Source: an archaeon (GTDB taxonomy: Archaea; Nanobdellota; Nanobdellia; SCGC-AAA011-G17; PNOQ01). From it: a stretch of DNA of 9,955 bases. The position numbers were made by a program, and so were the translations under genes. This document shows positions 6,954 through 9,955 of the stretch, piece after piece (position 1 is the first letter of the stretch; every line of letters begins with the position of its first letter). The notes under the pieces were generated by a model. The model worked only from the letters and a program-made list of their open reading frames with translations. It had not been told where the DNA came from and did not search any database. The DNA is taken from contig JAIOSD010000063.1 in the NCBI GenBank assembly GCA_021107835.1, positions 1 through 9,955 on the forward strand, read 5' to 3'.

Positions 6954-7781
6954 TTATGAAAAGAAAAGAGGTGTAACATATACTTCTAACATAGCAGCAA
7001 TTATCAAAATAAGAATTGCAATCAAACTAAGATCTATAACATCTAAAACGATTTTTCTAAATTTGTTTGTTTCTAAATCTCGATTCATCATAGCAACAGA
7101 AATAATACCTCCAGCCAAACCTGCAGCAATATAAGCAATAATTTCAGGTATCCCATGTAACGCATACCTCAAAATAGAGAAAGGAATCGCCCCTGTAATG
7201 TGCATTCCTGAAGAAACAGCTGAATTAATAAAAGCCCCCAGTGCTGCAGCAATAACAGAAGCATTCCAAGTTAAAATAAAAATTGCCCCCGCCCCATAAA
7301 AGAATGAAAAGAACAAACAAAATAACAAAACCTTAAAATTATTTAAAAAAATCTGGAAAAACGCCCCTCCAGAGCTATTAAATAACCCAACAACATTTGC
7401 ATTTATAGCTGCAATGGTTTCCATTTGAGCTTCAAATAATAAAGCAACCATTTGATCTGGCAAAACCAAAAACCATAGAGTATATGCAACTACAAATCCC
7501 ATAAACAAAAACATTAAATATCTTATAACCACAGCATGTCTCTTTAATATAGAAATCTCATCCTTTAATCTAACACTAACATCTTCTTCCATTTTCATAG
7601 TAGAATACATCAAAGAAATAGATGCAAAAACTGTCAAAAAAACCATAATTAAACTAGCAGAATCTCTAAAAATCCAAATACTCAAAAAAACAGCAAGACT
7701 CGCATAGATAACACCTGCAAAAAACATATGTAACGGCCTATCAACCGCACTAAATGGATTAACTATCGATTCTAAAGTCAT
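6954..7781 (-). CDS. SpoIIM (DUF95) family integral membrane protein
   Basis: This 275-residue protein has about six or seven membrane helices (roughly 19-37, 44-60, 86-106, 149-170, 173-190, 205-232 and 249-270). The family pattern is visible as NNFKVLLFCLFFSFFYGAG (147-165), ILTWNASVIAAALG (169-182) and LHGIPEIIAYIAAGLAGG (208-225). That last segment corresponds to the conserved 'PHGi-ElpA...aG-aG' of SpoIIM/DUF95. In sporulating bacteria SpoIIM is part of the engulfment complex. Archaea do not sporulate, and the role of archaeal members is not established. A membrane-remodelling or transport-linked function is possible. The ATG at 7781 sits about 25 nt from a TATA box, suggesting a leaderless mRNA. 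It is the first gene of a two-gene operon with the flippase. Confidence 0.82.
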   Translation of the reverse strand: MTLESIVNPFSAVDRPLHMFFAGVIYASLAVFLSIWIFRDSASLIMVFLTVFASISLMYSTMKMEEDVSVRLKDEISILKRHAVVIRYLMFLFMGFVVAYTLWFLVLPDQMVALLFEAQMETIAAINANVVGLFNSSGGAFFQIFLNNFKVLLFCLFFSFFYGAGAIFILTWNASVIAAALGAFINSAVSSGMHITGAIPFSILRYALHGIPEIIAYIAAGLAGGIISVAMMNRDLETNKFRKIVLDVIDLSLIAILILIIAAMLEVYVTPLFFS

Positions 7782-7800
7782 AATAAAATCTTGGATACAC

Positions 7801-7812
7801 GATTTATATAGA
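7801..7812 (-). promoter_or_regulatory. TATA box for the SpoIIM-flippase operon
   Basis: On the minus strand this reads TCTATATAAATC, preceded by an A-containing BRE-like CCCAAA. Its centre is about 25 nt from the ATG at 7781. Archaeal transcription usually starts about 25-27 nt downstream of the TATA centre, so the transcript is predicted to begin at or next to the start codon. No Shine-Dalgarno lies in front of that ATG, which fits leaderless translation. Confidence 0.6.
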
Positions 7813-7828
7813 TTTGGGTAAGGAAAAC

Positions 7829-7840
7829 TTTATATAAATA
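7829..7840 (+). promoter_or_regulatory. TATA box for the isomerase-phosphatase-RuBisCO operon
   Basis: The sequence TTTATATAAATA is preceded by the purine-rich BRE-like AGGAAAAC at 7821-7828. Its centre is about 24 nt upstream of the ATG at 7858, so transcription should start at or beside the start codon and give a leaderless message. There is no Shine-Dalgarno between the box and the ATG. It stands back to back with the minus-strand TATA box, 16 nt away. Confidence 0.65.
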
Positions 7841-7857
7841 CAAACCAGATTAGACAT

Positions 7858-8658
7858 ATGAATAATTTTGATAAAATAGTTCAAAATATAAAAGAACTAA
7901 AAATACAAGGAGCCACCAATATAGCACTACAAGGTTTAAAAGCCATGAAATTAAGAAGCGATTATAGTTCTCTAAGAAAATTAATAAATGCAAGGCCAAC
8001 AGAACCTTGTCTACAAAACGCAATAAAATTTGCAAGAGAAACAAATCCCGCATTAGCTTATAATTATTTAACAAACATGGATAAGAGAACAGAATCAATA
8101 ACATCCAGATTAGTAAAAGAAAAAGATATAGTTTTCACACATTGTCATTCAACCACTATAACAGGAGCCCTAAAAAAAGCAAGAAAAAAAGTAACTTTCG
8201 GAGTACACAACACAGAAACCCGCCCCCTTTACCAAGGAAGAAAAACAGCAAAAGAACTAGCAAATCTAAAAATAAGGGTAACTCATTACGTTGATTCTGG
8301 AGCAGAAGACGCACTAGAACATGCAAATATCGCATTATTAGGTTCAGATATGATAACTAAAGATAAATTAGTTTACAACAAAATAGGAAGCTACATGATA
8401 TCAGAATTAGCAAAAAAACACAAAACCCCACTTTACATAGTAACAAATTCATGGAAATACTCTCCAAGAGAACTTAAACTAGAAGAACGGTCTCCAGAAG
8501 AAATTTGGAAAATAGAAAATAAATATATAAAAATTAAAAATCCTGCTTTCGAAGAAATTCCATATAAAAATATAAAAGCAATTGTTTGTGAATTAGGAGT
8601 TTTACCCCCTAAAAAGTTTATTAAAAAAGTAGAAAAAGCATACCCTTGGATAAAATGA
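7858..8658 (+). CDS. Ribose-1,5-bisphosphate isomerase (eIF2B-alpha-like fold)
   Basis: This 266-residue cytoplasmic enzyme belongs to the archaeal AMP/NMP pathway. It converts ribose 1,5-bisphosphate, made from AMP by AMP phosphorylase, into ribulose 1,5-bisphosphate for RuBisCO. Motifs of the eIF2B-related isomerase family are FTHCHSTT (93-100, with Cys96 as the expected catalytic cysteine), ETRPLYQGR (120-128), VDSGAEDAL (145-153), LLGSDMI (160-166, with Asp164 as the expected catalytic aspartate), NKIGS (174-178) and a C-terminal CELGVLPP (244-251). The Cys-to-Asp spacing of 68 is close to that I recall for the Thermococcus enzyme (Cys133, Asp202). The protein is shorter than that roughly 320-residue enzyme, mainly at the N-terminus. 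The start is fixed by an in-frame stop at 7819 and the TATA box. The RuBisCO two genes on makes this role much likelier than methylthioribose-1-phosphate isomerase or an eIF2B subunit. Confidence 0.9.
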   Translation: MNNFDKIVQNIKELKIQGATNIALQGLKAMKLRSDYSSLRKLINARPTEPCLQNAIKFARETNPALAYNYLTNMDKRTESITSRLVKEKDIVFTHCHSTTITGALKKARKKVTFGVHNTETRPLYQGRKTAKELANLKIRVTHYVDSGAEDALEHANIALLGSDMITKDKLVYNKIGSYMISELAKKHKTPLYIVTNSWKYSPRELKLEERSPEEIWKIENKYIKIKNPAFEEIPYKNIKAIVCELGVLPPKKFIKKVEKAYPWIK

Positions 8659-8911
8659 TAATCTGTTTTGATTTAGATGGAACATTAGTGGATACTCATA
8701 ACTGGAATGTAAATGCACAATTAAAATCTTTTAAAAAAAATGGAATAAAGGTTACAAGAAAAAGAATATACAATATGTGGGGCTTAACTCTAACAGATCA
8801 AATAAAACAGACCTCTCCAAAAACAAAAAAAGAAAGGATATCTCAAATAAGAGAAGATTTCGAGAACCTAAGAAAAGAGAGCCTAAAAGGAATAAAACCA
8901 TACAAAAACAC

Positions 8912-8920
8912 AAAAAAAAA
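8912..8920 (+). other. Nine-A homopolymer at the frameshift point of the HAD gene
   Basis: Nine consecutive A, flanked by C and TTTT, lie inside the 8896-8963 overlap of the two reading frames. Eight A would restore a single HAD reading frame with family-like sequence on both sides. Runs of this length are prone to polymerase slippage and to sequencing indels. Confidence 0.7.
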
Positions 8921-9276
8921 TTTTAAAACAATTATCAAAAAAGTATACCCTATGCCTTCTAAGTAATAATTCCCATGAAAAAATAGAAATGATACTAAAA
9001 CAAACAAAGATAAATAAAAAATTATTTAGATTAATTATAGGAAATGATGAAGTAAAACATCCAAAACCATTCCCAGATGAAATTTACAAAGCAGAAAAAA
9101 AGCTAAATAAAAAAGTAAAATTTATGGTAGGAGATAGTTTACAAGACATAAAAACTGCAAAAGCAGCAAAAGTAAAATCAATAATTCTCCTAACCGCACC
9201 AAAATCAATCTGGAAAGATTTAAAAGAAGCAGATTTCATAATAAAAGATATAAAGGAAATTCCAAATATAATAAAA

Positions 9277-9281
9277 GAGGT
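9277..9281 (+). promoter_or_regulatory. Strong Shine-Dalgarno for RuBisCO
   Basis: GAGGT lies 7 nt before the ATG at 9289, inside the last codons of the HAD gene. It is among the clearest ribosome binding sites in the window. It would let RuBisCO be translated independently of the frameshifted gene directly upstream. Confidence 0.7.
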
Positions 9282-9288
9282 AAACTAA

Positions 9289-9955
9289 ATGTCGCAATAT
9301 CTAGATTTCGTAGATCTAAAATACAAACCAAAAAAACATTCAGATCTAATTGTACTCTTTAGAGTAGAACCCACAAGAGGCATTTCTAAAAAAGAAGCTA
9401 TTGGAAGAATAGCTGCAGAATCTTCAAATGGTACTTGGACAACCCTAAGCACATTAAAACCACATATTAGAAAAATAAGGGCCAGAGCATTTGAAATCAG
9501 AAAAGATTATGTAAAAGTAGCTTATCCACTAGAATTATTTGAATTAGGCAGCGTTCCTCAACTAGTCAGCTCAATAGCTGGAAATATCTTTGGAATGAAA
9601 GCTGTAAAAAACTTAAGACTAGAAGATATTAGTTTCCCAATAAAATATTTAAAATCATTCAAGGGACCAAAATATGGAATAAAAGGGATAAGAAAATATA
9701 TGAAAATAAAAGACAGACCAATGATTGCAACAGTTCCAAAACCAAAAGTAGGGATGACAACAAAAGAACACACAAAAGTAATTTATGATTCTTGGGTTGG
9801 AGGAGTAGATTTTGCAAAAGACGATGAAAACTTAACTTCTCAAAAATTCAATAAATTTGAAAAGAGAGTAAAAGCAGCAGCAAAAGCAAGGGATAAAGCA
9901 GAAAAAGAAACTGGTGAAAAAAAAGATTATTTCATCAACGTAAGTGCAGAAACCA
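9289..9955 (+). CDS. rbcL: Ribulose-1,5-bisphosphate carboxylase large subunit, form III-like (partial, 3' end cut)
   Basis: The first 222 residues are present, about half of a roughly 420-450 residue protein. They cover the N-terminal domain and the start of the TIM barrel. The enzyme carboxylates ribulose 1,5-bisphosphate to two 3-phosphoglycerates. Active-site residues can be matched to spinach numbering: AAESSNGTW holds Glu44 (E60), Thr49 (T65) and Trp50 (W66). GNIFG holds Asn99 (N123). ATVPKPKVG holds Lys151 (K175) and Lys153 (K177). GGVDFAKDDENLTS holds Lys177 (carbamylated K201), Asp179 (D203) and Glu180 (E204). These argue for a true carboxylase, not a form IV RuBisCO-like protein. 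The KDDENLTS and ETGE-K stretches resemble archaeal form III as I remember it. Final form assignment needs loop 6 and the C-terminus. It starts directly after the HAD stop and follows the isomerase, as expected for an AMP salvage role rather than a Calvin cycle. Confidence 0.93.
   Translation, partial: MSQYLDFVDLKYKPKKHSDLIVLFRVEPTRGISKKEAIGRIAAESSNGTWTTLSTLKPHIRKIRARAFEIRKDYVKVAYPLELFELGSVPQLVSSIAGNIFGMKAVKNLRLEDISFPIKYLKSFKGPKYGIKGIRKYMKIKDRPMIATVPKPKVGMTTKEHTKVIYDSWVGGVDFAKDDENLTSQKFNKFEKRVKAAAKARDKAEKETGEKKDYFINVSAET

Larger units (their letters stand above)
8655..9288 (+). pseudogene. HAD-superfamily phosphatase (phosphoglycolate-phosphatase-like), split by a +1 frameshift
   Basis: The gene is read in two frames: 8655-8966, ending at TAA, and a second frame open from 8896 to the TAA at 9288. 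Removing one base from the nine-A run at 8912-8920 joins them into a 210-residue protein of normal family length with every HAD motif. These are FDLDGT (Asp6, Asp8), a helical C1 cap of about residues 15-80, LLSNNS (Ser103), HPKPFPD (Lys137) and VGDSLQDI (Asp160, Asp164). The join reads NTKK-ILKQLSKKYTLCLLSNNS, natural for this family. Relatives dephosphorylate phosphoglycolate, nucleotides or sugar phosphates. The substrate here is unknown, although RuBisCO and ribose-bisphosphate enzymes flank it. The start chosen is the ATG overlapping the isomerase stop (ATGA); an earlier TTG at 8646 is less likely. The break may be a real mutation, a homopolymer sequencing error, or slippage-dependent expression. 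A separate start at ATG 8989 would lack the catalytic aspartates. Confidence 0.85.

Noticed and set aside
7850..8104. Open frame on the minus strand overlapping the isomerase start
   Set aside because: It lies antisense to a strongly conserved gene, covers the TATA-ATG region of that gene, and its leucine-rich translation looks like the reverse of A-rich coding sequence.
8646..8654. TTG at 8646 as the start of the HAD gene
   Set aside because: The ATG at 8655 overlaps the isomerase stop as ATGA, matches the coupling seen elsewhere in the window, and places the DxD motif at the usual distance from the N-terminus.
7858..8658. Methylthioribose-1-phosphate isomerase or translation factor eIF2B subunit
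   Set aside because: These share the fold, but the operon with RuBisCO and the HCHSTT/GSDMI pair at the expected spacing favour ribose-1,5-bisphosphate isomerase.
8989..9288. An independent small gene starting at ATG 8989
   Set aside because: Its sequence begins after HAD motif II and the same frame extends upstream to 8896 with family-like residues. It has no Shine-Dalgarno and lacks the catalytic aspartates, so it is the C-terminal part of the broken HAD gene.
9558..9773. Minus-strand open frame inside RuBisCO
   Set aside because: It is entirely antisense to conserved RuBisCO codons and shows no recognisable motif.
9289..9955. RuBisCO-like protein (form IV) without carboxylase activity
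   Set aside because: All active-site residues visible in the N-terminal half, including K175, K177, K201, D203 and E204 equivalents, are present.
1..9955. CRISPR arrays, tRNA/rRNA genes, insertion sequences or attachment sites
   Set aside because: No spaced direct repeats, cloverleaf-like sequence, transposase motifs or terminal inverted repeats were seen. The many A-runs are explained by lysine codons and high AT content.

Overview
The window looks like a gene-dense, very AT-rich archaeal chromosome. The signs are near-universal ATA and AGA codons for Ile and Arg, TATA-box promoters placed about 25 nt from start codons, genes packed with ATGA overlaps, TGA used as a normal stop, and an archaeal-type set of ribose-1,5-bisphosphate isomerase plus form III-like RuBisCO. 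A small-genome DPANN archaeon (Woesearchaeota/Pacearchaeota-like) fits best, but that lineage is an inference. No RNA gene, CRISPR array, insertion sequence or long repeat was seen. There is no gene-free stretch longer than about 80 bases.

Positions 1-5453 (+) hold one tightly coupled surface-sugar operon that starts upstream of the window. In order it carries the tail of a NeuB-like nonulosonic acid synthase, a NeuC/LegG-like UDP-sugar hydrolysing 2-epimerase, a divergent DegT-family aminotransferase, a FemAB/GNAT-type acyltransferase, a second, canonical DegT-family aminotransferase, and a CapD/LegB-like NDP-HexNAc 4,6-dehydratase. Read as a pathway this is dehydratase, aminotransferase, acyltransferase, 2-epimerase/hydrolase and then PEP condensation. 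That is the logic of legionaminic-acid-type (sialic-acid-like) sugar synthesis. The CMP-transferase is not in the window.

Positions 5450-7781 (-) hold a two-gene membrane-protein operon: a SpoIIM (DUF95) family protein followed by a Wzx/RfbX-type polysaccharide flippase. The flippase converges on the sugar operon, and the two stop codons share one CTAG. It is the natural candidate to move the lipid-linked glycan across the membrane.

Positions 7782-7857 are a compact divergent promoter with one TATA box per direction. Both appear to give leaderless or nearly leaderless transcripts.

Positions 7858-9955 (+) hold an AMP/nucleoside salvage operon: ribose-1,5-bisphosphate isomerase, a HAD phosphatase split by a one-base frameshift in a run of nine A, and the N-terminal half of a RuBisCO with intact active-site residues, cut off by the window edge. 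Isomerase plus RuBisCO convert ribose-1,5-bisphosphate from AMP into 3-phosphoglycerate. AMP phosphorylase is not in the window. The most notable points are the frameshifted phosphatase between these two enzymes and the acyltransferase/divergent aminotransferase pair inside the nonulosonate operon.
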